From Umbelopsis ramanniana AG (Eukaryota; Mucoromycota; Umbelopsidomycetes; Umbelopsidales; Umbelopsidaceae): a DNA stretch of 64,000 nt. The notes below the pieces were generated by a model. The model was not told the origin of the DNA. It was given only the letters and a program-made list of their open reading frames with translations, and did no database searches. The stretch is from the NCBI RefSeq assembly GCF_025399195.1, contig NW_026252128.1, positions 124,001 through 188,000 on the forward strand, in the 5' to 3' direction. The translations under genes were made by a program, and so were the position numbers. Shown here piece by piece: positions 22,417-33,396 of the stretch (its first letter is position 1; each line of letters opens with the position of its first letter).

Positions 22417-25287
22417 ATGGCCGATTTGTCCACTAATTCAGAGATCCCGGACGTGGGCTCGTTTTCAAAGCCTGACTTCGATGTCAAAAGCTGGATTAAC
22501 CACACCATCAAGTCGGTGGCAAAGGACAAAGACCATCCGCTGACCAGTTCAGCTCATACTGAAGAACAAACCAATGTCATGGTCACTCGCCTTCAACTTC
22601 TTGGGTCTCAAATCTCACAGCAAGTCTCACAAACCACAGACGAAGTTATACAGAGCATACCTCTTATTTTATACGACATGCAGCTTATGAAGAACCAGGT
22701 GACGTCCATCAAATCTGGTATTGAAGCGGTCCGTCGCGACATGAACGATGACAAGAATGGCAACCGAAGTGCGATCCAAAGACTTCGACAGCTCGATTTG
22801 GTCAAGACGCGCATGGAACAATGTAGAACTGCGCTACGAGAGACAGAGAACTGGAGTAATCTTGAACAGGAGACTAGAGCAACCATTGAGACAGGGGAGT
22901 TTACAAAGGCAGCTGCTCAGTTGGCTAGTGCGCAGAAGAGCATTAGCGTTTTTCAGAATACACCAGACTTTGAGAAGAGGAAAAGTTTGTTGAATCAGTT
23001 GCAAGAAGAACTTAAAAATGCTATACGGCCGCAGTTGGATCTCGCGTTGAAGGAACATGACGCCGTCACTTGTCACAACCTGTACAATGTCTGCGCTCAA
23101 ATCGCTTTGCCCGAAGCTTACCTTGACGCCTATTTCGAATACTGCCAAAAACCCATCGTACGACTCTGGGAGTCTGCTAATTTGGTTGAGGAATCTGAAA
23201 ATGCAAAGGTCACGTTTGAAGAATTCCTTTCCAACTTTTTCAAAGAATCCTTCATCCTCATCAGCGAGGAGTATAACTGGTGTAGGAGTGTGTTCCCTGA
23301 TCCTCGGGAAGCCATGCAAGCTTTTGTCCAATATCTCTTTTTAAATCTCTCACCTTCGTTTGGCGAGCGCATTTCGAAAGTACAAACGTATTACGGCAAC
23401 AACAGTCTTGCTCATATGGCCAACTTGTTTCAAGTGACAGAAGGTTTTGGTCTATCACTTGAACGGCTATTTTCGAAATCCGTAGTGGCAGCAGCTGAAA
23501 ATGATTCGCCTTCTGGCCACCGTAGATCTGGTTCAATTTCAGCACGACGCAAGAGTCAGCAGATGATGTCGCTCCCTTTGGCGCTTAGAACTTCCACAAA
23601 TAGTGAGCAAGAAGGATGGTCTTATGTATTTTACGACCCTTTCTTGCAGATACAGTCTCAATTTGGCGAAATTCAAAAAAAGCAGTTGGAGGCAAAAGCA
23701 ACTGTCCTTGTACACAAGTTGGAAGCAAAACGAGGAGGTCTTGACATCTCCCAGATCCTGTCATTCAAGTCATCCGATGCCTTCGACCTTGCGCGAGAAG
23801 CGATTGATGTCTGTCTCAAATTGACCCACGGCTTTGCAGCGGCTGGACTGCTGAAGGATTTGAATGACTACTTTGTGTTTCTGACAAATCAACTGTTGGC
23901 CATGATAAGTAAGCTAAATCAAGAGGAATCTGATAAACGGATCGAGCCTGTAAACGACAGCTCTCTCTCGGATGATGATGATGACCTTGCAGCTATCCAG
24001 GACCAAGGCGACTGGTCACGATTTCAAAATGGATTACGACTTTTGGCCATTTGTAAAACCATGAGCCAAGACCTTAGCTCATTTGAAGGACATGTGCAAC
24101 ATAGCCTGGAAACGGTCAGAGACATTGTAGAGGACAAGGAGCACGATGATAAAAGCTCAGACTTGGTTTCACCCAAGTCGACTCGACCGCCATCCACTGG
24201 ACCATTCTCTGGTGGGCCTCAGTCCCGAGAGCATAAGCGATCTAGTGCTAGTTTTGATTCTGCACCAGGTAAACTCATTCGACGAGAAAGTGCATCCTTT
24301 AAGCAAGCACTCATGGCAGAACACCATAACCCGCGGTATCCAAGGGCCTCAGTGTCGTTGTTGAGGTCATCTGCTTTGAACAGTTTCGAACTTCACCGAC
24401 TAATGTCCAGCATTTCCATGATAACCGAAGAGGAATCTGAACAAGCAACGACACAAATTCGCTTCCTGTCTGCTGCCCATCAAGCGATCACAGCCTTTGC
24501 CTTGGCGTGTCAGACGATTGTTTTCGACGTGGTGCTTAATCCTGTCACGGACAACTTTAACAAAATGGCTGAGATGAACGATGTTTGGACCGCCGATGCT
24601 GAAGAAGATGGTTACGAGGCTCGAGCTGCAGATGGTATAGAGCTACCTCAGTTCAGTCAGGCTCCTAGCGAATACATCACCAGAGTTGGAGAACAATTAC
24701 TCGTTCTTCCTCAGCAATTTGAAGTATACGCTGACGATGAAGCTCTGGCGTTCATGATTGATAAACTTCCTCATATTCAGAAAGACCAGCCAGTGGATCA
24801 AGACACATCCTCCCAAGACGAAACGGCGGATCAAGTCAATGTAGAATTCGATAATGGCGTGAACACAGCAGAAGATATGGATGCGTCAATTTACTCCGAG
24901 CACATTACGGCATCGCCATCGCCTTTACCAGGTGTATCTGAGAGGCCGATTTCACCTCAGGAAGATTTACTGGCTGAAGTCATTTTGCAAAAGTGGACTC
25001 TCGCCATATGTCATGGCACCATGCAGTCACTCATAGATCACATCTCTGTCGACATCCGTGCTTTGTCGCCTCAAGGATCTCAGCAACTTCGTGTAGATAT
25101 AGAATACCTGGTCAACGTCTTATCGGCTTTGGATGTTAGACCCTCTCCCACCATCATTCAGCTTCATATGTTATTGGGCTTGCGTGATAACGAACTCAGT
25201 GATCGACTAAAAGATGACAAAGACGATGCAGATAAACTACTACAAAGGGTAGCTAGATTAAGAGGCATTCAGCTTTTGAAATTGTAA
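22417..25287 (+). CDS. COG7: Conserved oligomeric Golgi complex subunit 7
   Basis: One intronless frame of 956 residues. COG is an eight-subunit tether that recycles Golgi glycosyltransferases by retrograde vesicles; Cog7 sits in lobe B. The N-terminus shows the COG7 pattern: a short acidic start, DFDVKSWINHTIKS, then a long heptad-rich helix (about residues 50-200) with QLMKNQVTSI and the TGEFTKAAAQLASAQK stretch. A helical-rod region with AYFEYCQKPIVRLW follows. Two low-complexity inserts (about 365-390 and 560-650, Ser/Arg/Asp-rich) account for its length being above animal COG7 (about 770). The C-terminus (LSALDVRPSPTIIQLH, ending LRGIQLLKL) is typical. I start at the first ATG, which precedes the conserved DVKSWIN. 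Its end is 70 bp from the convergent GPATCH1 stop. Confidence 0.88.
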   Translation: MADLSTNSEIPDVGSFSKPDFDVKSWINHTIKSVAKDKDHPLTSSAHTEEQTNVMVTRLQLLGSQISQQVSQTTDEVIQSIPLILYDMQLMKNQVTSIKSGIEAVRRDMNDDKNGNRSAIQRLRQLDLVKTRMEQCRTALRETENWSNLEQETRATIETGEFTKAAAQLASAQKSISVFQNTPDFEKRKSLLNQLQEELKNAIRPQLDLALKEHDAVTCHNLYNVCAQIALPEAYLDAYFEYCQKPIVRLWESANLVEESENAKVTFEEFLSNFFKESFILISEEYNWCRSVFPDPREAMQAFVQYLFLNLSPSFGERISKVQTYYGNNSLAHMANLFQVTEGFGLSLERLFSKSVVAAAENDSPSGHRRSGSISARRKSQQMMSLPLALRTSTNSEQEGWSYVFYDPFLQIQSQFGEIQKKQLEAKATVLVHKLEAKRGGLDISQILSFKSSDAFDLAREAIDVCLKLTHGFAAAGLLKDLNDYFVFLTNQLLAMISKLNQEESDKRIEPVNDSSLSDDDDDLAAIQDQGDWSRFQNGLRLLAICKTMSQDLSSFEGHVQHSLETVRDIVEDKEHDDKSSDLVSPKSTRPPSTGPFSGGPQSREHKRSSASFDSAPGKLIRRESASFKQALMAEHHNPRYPRASVSLLRSSALNSFELHRLMSSISMITEEESEQATTQIRFLSAAHQAITAFALACQTIVFDVVLNPVTDNFNKMAEMNDVWTADAEEDGYEARAADGIELPQFSQAPSEYITRVGEQLLVLPQQFEVYADDEALAFMIDKLPHIQKDQPVDQDTSSQDETADQVNVEFDNGVNTAEDMDASIYSEHITASPSPLPGVSERPISPQEDLLAEVILQKWTLAICHGTMQSLIDHISVDIRALSPQGSQQLRVDIEYLVNVLSALDVRPSPTIIQLHMLLGLRDNELSDRLKDDKDDADKLLQRVARLRGIQLLKL

Positions 25288-25357
25288 GAATTCTCTATAC
25301 CCTCTTTTATTTTTGATGGAATGCAAAAAAACGTAATAGACGATTTTATTCTTGATA

Positions 25358-28300
25358 TTACCACATGTCGTATGCCTTTGGTCGTGCTCTACTACTGTGA
25401 GATTCGCCCATAGGTTTGGCGCTTGGTTTTTCAACCCATAAACTATCATCATACACCAGTCTTTCAGCAATCTCATCTGGGTCTATCTCATCATCGGACC
25501 GTCGTCGTTTTTTACTCTTTTTATGTTGTCGTCCTTCTCTGCTGCGACTGCGCTCCCGATCGCTTTTTCTTTTCTTCTTCTTTGAGTCCTTCCTGTGATG
25601 CCGACTTGAAGATCGCTTGCGTTCGTCGGAGTGTTGATCAGAGTCATCGTGTCTCGACCTTTTATGTTCCCGGCTCTTGCGTTCTGAGCTACTTGGGTTA
25701 AACGGTTCAACTATGTGCTCTTCGGTACTGATGAACGACATGGGCCCGGCATGTACTGGTCTTGACGAGCCGCTGTCATCCTTCTGTCGGCTTCGCTTCT
25801 TAAACATAGGTCGAAAGACTGGCTTTGCCTCTTCTTCAGGTGGTGGCGGTAAGGTTGGCCCGATCATATCATCATCTTCATCGCTTTTGGTCCTCGTTAT
25901 ATTGGCATCCCGAGGCTGATCAACAGCCATGGAAGTAGGTTCAATCTCACCAAGACCTTCCTCTTCGTCCTCATCATCATCACTGTCTTCGAAGATAGCT
26001 TTGAATATATCCATGGACGGTCGTTCATAATCCAGTGGAGGTTCCTCCTTCACTTCCTGAGCATTATTGGTGGCACTGACAACCGCATTCGCAATATCTG
26101 TAGTTTGAGCAGCTGGCGCTTCTTGTTGCGCACGTTCGGATGGTTTTGGTATGACTGTTTGCATAAGAGGATCATTGGCGATATCGGTGGTAAAGTCGTC
26201 AAGGGTATTATTGTTCATTATGGATTTGACGGATTCTTTGCTTAAGGGTTGTTTCCCACCAGCTTGTGTTCGTCGGCTGGAGGCTTCATCACCTTGATGA
26301 TCAGGATGAGGGTTCTTTACGTTGAATCTCTTGCACACTAGGCGTGAAGGGTAAAATAGTTTGGTGGTCCGCGTAAGTTTTCCAAACATCTTCATAGCAG
26401 CTGCTTGAGCTTCTTGAGACTACATAGAAATAAACAGATAGTCAGCATAGTATGAAAACTATGTTTTGTTTAAAAATTGTACTTTCACTTACTTCTGTTT
26501 TTGGTGCATGTTCCTTTTGCTGCTGTTCCCTCTTTTCGCGTTCATCTTTTTCCTTTTTCCATTCTGATTCAGTCCTCAAGCCACCTTCGCTGCCCTGTAT
26601 TTGTGTGGCATTCGCAGGGCTGGCACTGGTAAAGCGACTGCTCATCATGGCACTGATGGGACGAAAAATGCGAGCAGCCTTTACAAACTCGTCCAATTCT
26701 TTGTGGGCTTCGTCGTATGTCAGTCCTTCTGGTATGTCCATGGAGACAACAGGGGACCCATCGTCATTCAATAATCCAGCTTGGCCTTCCAAGTATGTGC
26801 GATATCGTGCTTGCTTCTTGATATTTTCGCCAAAGGGTAAAAATCCTCGAAGGGCATTCATGGCATCCTTCTTGTCAACCTTCGGTATGTTATTTAATCG
26901 ACTTCTATCTTCGTTGGACACGCTTGCGGTAATGCCGGACAACAAGTTGTCGAGCCTATCCTTTGATCTTGAAGAAACGTAGTCGAAAACTGATCGGGGC
27001 TCGATGGGTTTTTCTCCCAGGAGACTTCCTCGTTCTTCAAACGACAAGTCTGGCCGATTTTGGTGACCTACCATTTCCACAGCGATGTCTTTTTTCTCAG
27101 GCTTTGGCCCTGGCTCGCTAAATACATGAACTGGCTTAAAATTAGCTGGAACTTGGGGTGGTGGAAACCTGGGATAGGAAACAAGTTAATTTAGACGAAT
27201 TGGCGTGAAAAGTTGCAAGCATATATGCATACCATTTTTCCTGTAATACATCGTTCGCTCCGTGCTCGAATCCTGAGATCGGGACACGACCATCAAATCC
27301 AACACGCTTCGAGCTATGGCGACTCTCCTTGTGTCTTCTCGCCTGCGAGGTATGAGAAGCTTTTTTCAGACCTCTTCCGATCGTGATATGTTCCTCTTCG
27401 TCAAATCCAGTATCATATAACTCCGTAGTATAATTGTTCGAGGCATTATCGTACACATCGTCGTCGTCGCCATCATCATCCAAGACGCCAACGCCGAACC
27501 CGACTTTGTTGTAACCGGAATCTTTTCCACTAGACTCGTTGTTTGCTCTTTCTGCGCGTGCACGCTTGACATTAGCAATGTCAGGTACATTTTTGTAAGG
27601 GTCAAAACCTAGTCCAAAGGTATCACGTTTTTGAGCAAAAACAATGATGGCAGAATCGCGGGGGGCAAACGTAACGTCAGCATCCAGTTCTTCATCGCTC
27701 TGATCGGATTCCTCCATTACTAGTTTTCGTCGCTTTGCTGCACTGATTCTTGCTCCTACGCCTTGACCAGGTCGCCAACCCATCTTTCGCAGTAATTTGA
27801 CACCGATGGGATCTTTTGAAGGAACGACAAAGTCTTGAAAAGCTTGTGCTCCAAGGATACCACCTTCTTTCTCTGCCAGCTGATCCATTTCCCGCTTTCT
27901 CGATAGCTCACGTTCAGTTCCACCCAGCAGATCGAATTCTTCGGTAGCCACCAATTTACGTGCATTAGCAATTTCCTGCAACACACTCGCGCTAGTTAGT
28001 GACGACAATGACAATGGGGTATACATCCATAGTGTAAAGAAACATACTTCCAGGTCTTCCTCATCCATAAAATCTTCTGGTCGGGCTCCTTTCTGTTCTT
28101 GTCGAGTGCTGCGGGACGAAATAAACGTCGACGGCTGCCAGCCTTTACATGGTGTGAGTGATAACTACGCAACCCCAATGACCAGTTGCAAGGTACATTA
28201 CCTTCTTTAGAACCGACTGTGTTGTAATAACCTGCTGAAAAGCCACCTGTAAAGGCGCCATGGAAACGTCGGCGACCCTTCTCATCGGTGACTTCCTGAT

Positions 28301-28469
28301 TCCATACAGGCTGGAATTTACCCGGATCTTCTATTCCCTGTCGTCGTTGCTTTTCCGTGGGTTCTGGAAATTCAGTACCAAAGAGGATGAATGATTCGTT
28401 GTATGGATCGTCTTCAGAGTCGTCTCTTCCTGCAACAGCAGGCTTTCTTGCCCGATGGGAAGTGGACAT
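25358..28469 (-). CDS. G-patch domain protein 1 (GPATCH1/TGH) homologue
   Basis: Five exons (complement of 25358..26419, 26493..27168, 27233..27975, 28048..28142, 28202..28469) give 947 residues. GPATCH1 is a spliceosome-associated G-patch protein thought to work with a DEAH helicase late in splicing. The conserved N-domain is present: DPYNESFILFGTEFP, FHGAFTGGFSAGYYNTVGSK, GWQPSTFISSRS and RPEDFMDEEDLE. The G-patch (IGVKLLRKMGWRPGQGVG) is near residues 175-195. FGLGFDPYKN and ISGFEHGANDVL follow, then MFGKLTRTT and RLVCKRFNVKNP. The tail is rich in Arg/Lys/Ser and ends in an RS/KKRK nuclear region. The start at 28469 gives MSTSHRARKP, only 118 bp from the VMA4 stop upstream, so its promoter is short or lies within VMA4. 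Confidence 0.9.
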
Positions 28470-28587
28470 GAGAGAACAAGCAGGTAGGCTACAATGTCTT
28501 TGTGACAGCTAATTTATTGAAATGGGGGGGGTTTTGAGCAACGTCTCACTTCTACTGTAATGGTAAAGCAAAACAAAAAATGATCAA

Positions 28588-29719
28588 TTAATTGAAGAAC
28601 TTGCGGGAAGGAGAGTGGCCAAACAAAAGCACTCGCATTTGAGGAAGCATCTGTAGAGGTAGACATTCAAGGTGAGTACACGGATAATGTTGGTTGATAG
28701 TCAAAACTTGTCTGAACTTACTCCGTCTTCCAAAATGTTTAGGCGAGCTTCCAAAGTGTTGTTGACCTTTATCTTGCCGTTCAAACCAGAAAGAATAACA
28801 CCGCCAGCATTTGAGGAAGGAATGTTTTCCTCATCGATAGTAGCGTTGATCTTGTCTCCCATACTCTCTTCGTAAGCGGTGACAGCTTCGGCGATAGCCT
28901 TCTCTACCAAAGAAACGTCTTCCTTACGACATTGAACCTTGATGTTGGTTTCCATCAGCGAATAGAAGCCCTAAAGTCGATATATTGGTTAGTGGGTCTA
29001 CATGGCAATAGCCTACAGCTAATAACACCACAAAAGTACCTGTAGCACTAAATCCTTCAAGAGGGCGGGGTATTTGCTGCTGTCCTTTGATACGCTGGTC
29101 AACTTTGAGCGAGCTTCATCAAAAAGCTCATCAAGCATCTGCTGTCGAGCTTGAAGGACACGGAGACGTGATTTGTTGATTTGATTCGACTGAGCACTGT
29201 TAAACATGAATGGTCAGCGTTATCCAAGATGGGCAGATAAAGGAGATGAGAGGCATACATTCGCTTCTGGACTTCAGCTTGCTTGATCTTTCTTTCAAAC
29301 GTGGCCTCAATGTTAAGAGACTCTTGGCGAACAATTTTTGCCTATTAAATCCATTTAGTAACGAAGTCTAGGTAGGTTCACGGGTTGAAGAAGTTCACCA
29401 CATACCTTCTCAATGTTGAATTCCTCATCAGCCTTTAGTAGCAGGACATGTCAGTATACGTGTTATTCACTGGATTTGAAAGCATAATAAAAAGACAAGT
29501 AGGGATAAACAAACCTTGACTTTGATCTCTCTAGCCTTCTCAAGCGCTTCTTGCTTGATGAAAGAGACCTGTCATTTACATAGAGCATGAAGAGAATGCA
29601 AGAATGTAATTATTAGCATGTTTGCCAGGTGTTTTTGATAGACATTTAAAGCATATACAAACCATCTTCTTCATTTCGTTGAAGACTTCATCGTCGTTCA
29701 ATGCTCTAACCGCTGCCAT
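28588..29719 (-). CDS. VMA4: V-type ATPase subunit E
   Basis: Seven exons (complement of 28588..28650, 28722..28970, 29040..29196, 29259..29341, 29406..29432, 29515..29568, 29663..29719) give 229 residues, the normal size. Subunit E pairs with G to form the peripheral stalks of the proton pump that acidifies vacuoles. The product starts MAAVRALNDDEVFNEMKKMV, has the long N-terminal helix (IKQEALEKAREIKVKADEEF, then ERKIKQAEVQKRIAQS), and the C-domain with VQCRKEDVSLVEKAI and LEARLNILE before a basic, Phe-rich end (RKFFN). Exon 3 is only 27 nt, and all phases agree. It is divergent from the ABHD10-like gene across 638 bp. Confidence 0.92.
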
Positions 29720-30357
29720 GTCTGAATGTGAGTGTGTAAGGTAGCTGGTAGTGCGGGCTGCAAAACGGGTGACCCAAGTGTCTTGAGATTGGCGGTCACA
29801 TGTTTTGCCTCTCAGCCAGAATGGACAACCGCGTTTCATCCAATGATCACTGCTTAACGCTCTTCTTAACGGTGTGTAAACGACCTCTCTCATATGTGGT
29901 TGCGCTCCTGTTGGCCAAAGTTGTTTCCTTTGTTAACCGTCTTAACAGAGGTCTGACATGTTCAACTACTGCATAATAACTCAACTGGATGTAGCTGACC
30001 GTTTTCAATCCCCCTGTTCTATTGGTATGATCCTATAAATATTACATGAGATGTGATGATATTGTTTGGTTTTCTAATTGAACTATAATTCATTCTTCAT
30101 CGAAGGGCCGATGAATACGCTACTTTGTTATAGATTATGTAAAGCATAATCGGAGGCGCCAGTTCGAATTCTTTCTCGCAGTATGATTAAATGGATGTGA
30201 CACCCATTGCGCTATTGATAATATTCGGCTATCTGTAATCGAAAGTCTACGTTCGATCTTCCTTGTCATGAAAAATGGTTAAAGTAGAGGCTATAAAATC
30301 CCGACTGTTTCATGATTTCAGAAAGCTGCCAAAACGGCTAACAAAAATTTGAGCTTG
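29720..30357. promoter_or_regulatory. Divergent promoter region VMA4/ABHD10-like
   Basis: 638 bp with no gene that I can support. A TATAAAA box at 30292-30298 lies 60 bp before the hydrolase ATG. A GTTCGAATTC stretch near 30163 recalls a tRNA T-loop, but no T-stem or cloverleaf forms around it. Confidence 0.45.
30292..30298 (+). promoter_or_regulatory. TATA box of the ABHD10-like gene
   Basis: TATAAAA is centred about 63 bp upstream of the ATG at 30358, matching the spacing seen at other genes in the window. Confidence 0.55.
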
Positions 30358-31140
30358 ATGACCACTTTCGCTCGCGTGCCAAGTTGCTTAAAAGCCTTGC
30401 ACACCAGGAATGGAAGCACCATTCGATACTATCTGCAGCCCATCGCTGCACAGGCTCCAACAATATGCTTCATTCCAGGATTTCGGTCATTGGCTTTCCA
30501 ATCGCTAAAGTCTGAGTTTCTCCTCTCCTTGAGTATGAAGCAAGGCTATTCCTTCTTGACATGGGATCACGCCTCCCAAGGTGAATCAACAGCGGCTGAT
30601 GCAAGCTGCCCTTCTGTCAAACTATGGTATGAAGATTCACTTGATATTCTGGACCAAATTTCAAGCGGCAAACTTCTTCTTGTTGGCGCAAGCATGGGTG
30701 CCTGGATATCGCTACTAGTTGCGAATCGCGGGTCGGCAAGCATCAAGGACCGCCTATTAGGTATCGTAGGCATTGGCGCCGGCATCAATTTTACTGAAGA
30801 CTGGCTGAACAATGAAGTTCCTGTAAAAGACCCCACCTACTTATGGAAACGACCGACTCAATACCATGCCAGTGGACACTACGAAATCCCAGTGAAGATG
30901 TTGCTGGATTCCAGAGAATGCCTGATGCTCGATGATGAGATATTGGTTCCTTGTCCAGTCACGTTTGTTCATGGACGTAATGACGCAGATAGCAAATTGG
31001 ATAACGTCGTATCTTTCGCCAAAAAAATTCCTACTGCCACAGTGCAAATTATTGAGGATGGAGACCATCGATTATCAAAAGACTCTGACCTCGCATGTGT
31101 AGAACAAATTATCATCCAAATGATGGAGGCCAATAAATGA
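30358..31140 (+). CDS. Alpha/beta-hydrolase, ABHD10-like
   Basis: A single-exon gene of 260 residues. The fold markers are in order: an oxyanion-side FIPGF near residue 40, the DHASQGES segment, the nucleophile elbow GASMGAW with Ser112, the acid in VHGRNDADSK, and the catalytic His in EDGDHRLSK. The DHRL ending and the short size match ABHD10, a mitochondrial or cytosolic serine hydrolase reported to act as a depalmitoylase and to cleave acyl-glucuronides. The first residues (MTTFARVPSCLKALHTRNG) are basic and lack acids, so mitochondrial import is possible but inferred. The frame continues a few codons upstream without an ATG, so the start is 30358. It converges with PHO89, with 98 bp between stops. 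Confidence 0.85.
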   Translation: MTTFARVPSCLKALHTRNGSTIRYYLQPIAAQAPTICFIPGFRSLAFQSLKSEFLLSLSMKQGYSFLTWDHASQGESTAADASCPSVKLWYEDSLDILDQISSGKLLLVGASMGAWISLLVANRGSASIKDRLLGIVGIGAGINFTEDWLNNEVPVKDPTYLWKRPTQYHASGHYEIPVKMLLDSRECLMLDDEILVPCPVTFVHGRNDADSKLDNVVSFAKKIPTATVQIIEDGDHRLSKDSDLACVEQIIIQMMEANK

Positions 31141-31238
31141 TGGGATATTAAATATGCATATATTGTGATAAAATGGTGGATGGCTATTTGTACATAACGT
31201 TATTTGTAACGAATCTAATTTTCGAGCGATCAAAAATT

Positions 31239-33081
31239 TTAGTGGATGATGACGGGAGAGTTGCCAACAAAAGCAAACAGTAAACCAGATAAGAGACCAG
31301 CGATAGGGAGGGTGATGATCCAACTGGAGAAGACAAGTCCAAGAGTTCTCCAATTCAGAGTTTTCCAGCCATTCTTGTTCATCAAGCCAACAGCGGCAGT
31401 TGCGCCAGTGACACAATGGGTGGTGGAAACAGGAAGGCCAAGTTTAGAACAGGTAAGGACGGTAAAAGCGGTGGCCAGCTCAACAGCAAAACCTCTGGAA
31501 GGTGACAAATATGTAATTTTATGGCCAAGGGTACGCATGGTACGGTATCCGTAGAGGACAAGACCAACATCGATACCAATACCTCCGTAAAGGAGTATCC
31601 ACCATGGCACGGCGGCCTTGGTGGATTCGACAGTACCGGTACTCCAGATGTTGTAGATGGTTGAGATCTAATGATATACAGTAAGAAACAAACATCTTGG
31701 GAAATTATGGTGTTAATGGTTTTATAATATAACTTACCGGTCCGACAGCGTTGGCGACATCGTTACTTCCGTGAGCAAAGGAGGCAAAGCAAGCGGTCAT
31801 AACTTGTAAAACGGAGAATAGTCTCTCAGTGCGGTTTTCATACTTTTGAGCATTGTCATGGATTTGTTGCAACTTTTCGTCATGAGTGTCGTCTTCTATT
31901 CCTTTCTTCATCTTTGCCTTGAACCTATCCAAGCCCTTTTTCAAGAGTTGCTTAGGGCGGCTGTCCTTGGAATCAGCATTGTCAGTAGCATTCTCTTCTT
32001 CTGTTGCGACATAATCTTCCTGGCTTTCGTCAGTCTTTTCATTAGGAGCTTCTTGAATGGAATCAGGACCATGCTCGGTAGGAGCCTCAATAGATGGTGC
32101 TTCCACTTCAGCCTTTTCGCGCTTGGAAACAAGAGGAATGAAGAAGACGTGATACCACTTGAGGGGCTCGCCATCGCCGAGACGGCGCTTGAGGAACGGC
32201 TTGAGGAAAAACCAGCAAAAGAGGAAAATTCCCCCGCTGATGCCAAAGGTGATACCAAAGACAGATCCGAGCGGGAGCTTGGATAAGTTGAGGCCAGGGG
32301 AACCTTTGTAGACAATGTAAAATACATTGATGGCGAGAGTGACAAAGAAGTAGAAGGGTAAAGCAATGAGACCCCGTTTGAAGGAGTTGTCGCTTTTGAG
32401 CACCAGTTGCTGGGTAATGAAAAGGATGATGGCTGTGACGATACCTGCGCAGATGGGTGAAATGACCCACGAGGCAATGATAGAGCCAACGCCACTCCAA
32501 CCTATTGGTGCAAAAAGACATTGCTTTAGATTATCAATTCTGCAATAGAAGCATATCAAGTGATGTTTCACACTACTTACCCCAATCAACGGCTCCAAAG
32601 CCGAAGCCAGCAACACCAACGCCAATCATGGCACCAACGACACTGTGGGTAGTGGACACAGGCCATCCCATACGGCAAGCGAAGAGAACCCATGAAGCAG
32701 CGCCAGTGATGGCGCACAGCATGGCAAGCATAAGTGTGCCTGGCTGATTAGCAAATAACTCCAAAGATATGATGTTACCGCGAATGGTATCAGCAGTGCT
32801 TGATCCCATAAGGAAGGCTCCCAGAAATTCAGTAAAGACGGCTATACAGCAGGCTTGGACAAGTGTCAATGTCTTTGATCCAACAGAAGAAGCAAAAGAA
32901 TTGGCAACATCATTTGCACCGATGCCGAAAGCTGTTTGTATAAAAAAAAATAAAAAAAAAGGTCAGTTATGGCAGTAGCACAAAGTGTCCAAGCGATATG
33001 CTTACCATCCATGAAAGCTAATATCATGCCAACGGCAAAGATATAAGTGTAGCTGTGAATCGGGATAGTAACGAAATCCAT
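31239..33081 (-). CDS. PHO89: Na+/phosphate symporter, PiT family
   Basis: Four exons (complement of 31239..31667, 31738..32501, 32581..32931, 33006..33081) give 539 residues. Pho89-type carriers take up inorganic phosphate with sodium at the plasma membrane. Both inverted PiT signature repeats are present: [18 protein letters not shown] in the N-half and [16 protein letters not shown] in the C-half (the second is split by an intron). The partner motifs [13 protein letters not shown] and [13 protein letters not shown] are also there. About ten to twelve membrane helices flank one large hydrophilic, acidic and Lys-rich central loop (about residues 230-370). The first ATG is 33081; the frame upstream lacks an ATG. 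A TATA box lies 69 bp before the start and a CACGTT core (33264-33269), a possible Pho4-type site, further out. Confidence 0.93.
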
Positions 33082-33396
33082 GGCAGGGATTTGCAAATGT
33101 AAAGTGCGTTTGCAGATAAGGGTCCAATTGGACAAATGATGTTCACCCTTTTATACCCAACACATGTCTATCTCATCATGTATGTTTCAAATGTATTCCA
33201 AAGCACTGAGAACTCTATTCATCATAAACGCGGCAGATAGGGTTTATTAACAATGAACTTTTTCACGTTGAACACTAGAAGTCAGCTTGGAAATTCCATG
33301 GTTTCCGATTTCTGAAACATTTTCATTGGCTGGCAAGCAACGACTTTTCAACATGTGCGATCGTCTTTGGCTCACGTTCGCGCTCGCTTGTTTCTT
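33082..33396. promoter_or_regulatory. PHO89 promoter region
   Basis: Between the PHO89 start and the SDS22 end. On the minus strand TATAAA occurs at 33150-33155. CACGTT at 33264-33269 resembles the core bound by Pho4-type factors. This is suggestive for a phosphate-responsive gene but short enough to be chance. Confidence 0.4.

Noticed and set aside
30120-30185. tRNA-like sequence with GTTCGAATTC
   Set aside because: The T-loop-like bases are present, but the flanking bases do not form a T-stem and no acceptor or anticodon stem pairs on either strand.
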